Origin: Nocardia carnea
GTDB taxonomy: Bacteria > Actinomycetota > Actinomycetes > Mycobacteriales > Mycobacteriaceae
Length of the DNA stretch: 51,510 nt
Reading direction: 5' to 3'
Assembly (NCBI RefSeq): GCF_029868325.1
Contig: NZ_JARWNW010000247.1
Span: 1 to 51,510, forward strand
Position 1 is the stretch's first letter, and each line of letters opens with the position of its first letter. Below the pieces are notes generated by a model. It saw only the letters and a program-made list of their open reading frames with translations, made no database searches and was not told the origin of the DNA. The translations under genes were made by a program, and so were the position numbers. Positions 51,398 to 51,510 of the stretch are shown piece after piece.

Positions 51398-51510
51398 TTG
51401 GGGGGGGGGGGGGAAGCGGCCGGGCGCAGAACGGGGGGGTGGGGGTTTATGCCCCCGCGCGCATTATAGGGGGGGGTTTTGGGGTGGTGGGGGGGGTGGT
51501 GTAGAGGGGC
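51398..51510. other. Low-complexity G-rich edge
   Basis: Runs of G interrupted by short T/G mixtures, starting 28 bases after the last gene. It mirrors the noisy left end. No feature can be supported here and any downstream gene is lost. Confidence 0.8.

Overview
The window looks like one contig from a high-GC mycolic-acid actinomycete, most likely Nocardia or a close relative such as Rhodococcus. The reasons are very high GC, many GTG starts, a maleylpyruvate isomerase of the mycothiol-dependent type, an F420 (deazaflavin)-dependent oxidoreductase family protein, and many acyl-CoA dehydrogenases and family III CoA-transferases. No phage, transposon, CRISPR, tRNA or rRNA gene was found. Both ends (about 33-234 and 51398-51510) are runs of C or G that look like sequencing or assembly noise.

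Left part (0.26-10 kb), mixed housekeeping and accessory genes: a Gre-factor-like protein with a small unknown partner, a divergent SDR/TetR pair with two palindromic operators, a cytochrome P450, a divergent epoxide hydrolase/CGNR-regulator pair sharing a duplicated operator, an ARMT1-like (DUF89) phosphatase, an ethanolamine-type permease and a Mut7-C protein.

10-18.6 kb: a complete gentisate module. A divergent IclR regulator faces gentisate 1,2-dioxygenase, fumarylpyruvate hydrolase, mycothiol-dependent maleylpyruvate isomerase and 3-hydroxybenzoate 6-hydroxylase, in one translationally coupled run. Together they take 3-hydroxybenzoate to fumarate and pyruvate. A methyltransferase, an acyl-CoA synthetase and a secreted protein follow.

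18.8-27.9 kb: nitronate monooxygenase, a deazaflavin-dependent protein, alanine dehydrogenase, a MoaD/ThiS-like carrier paired with a beta-propeller protein, a Glu/Leu/Phe/Val-type dehydrogenase with a divergent LysR regulator, a Mug-type DNA glycosylase and a secreted esterase.

27.9-31.4 kb: a thiamin-pyrimidine salvage operon (tenA-thiY-thiX-thiZ, all overlapping) behind a TPP riboswitch with a clear promoter.

31.4-51.4 kb: a large acyl-CoA catabolic island in several divergent transcription units. It has four acyl-CoA dehydrogenases, four family III CoA-transferase genes (one fused double, one apparently circularly permuted, one closely resembling mesaconyl-CoA C1-C4 CoA transferase), a CitE/Mcl-like CoA lyase, an Mch-like double-hotdog hydratase, a single MaoC hydratase, a thiolase, two SDRs, a TRAP-type dicarboxylate-binding lipoprotein, an amidohydrolase and two tiny desulforedoxin-like zinc-ribbon proteins. 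No regulator is encoded in the island, but four AT-rich intergenic spots carry a related AATCAT(G) element, over core promoter hexamers at three of them. The best reading is a coordinately regulated pathway for a methyl-branched dicarboxylate (C5, mesaconate or methylsuccinate type) ending in a CoA lyase cleavage. The substrate is inferred, not shown.
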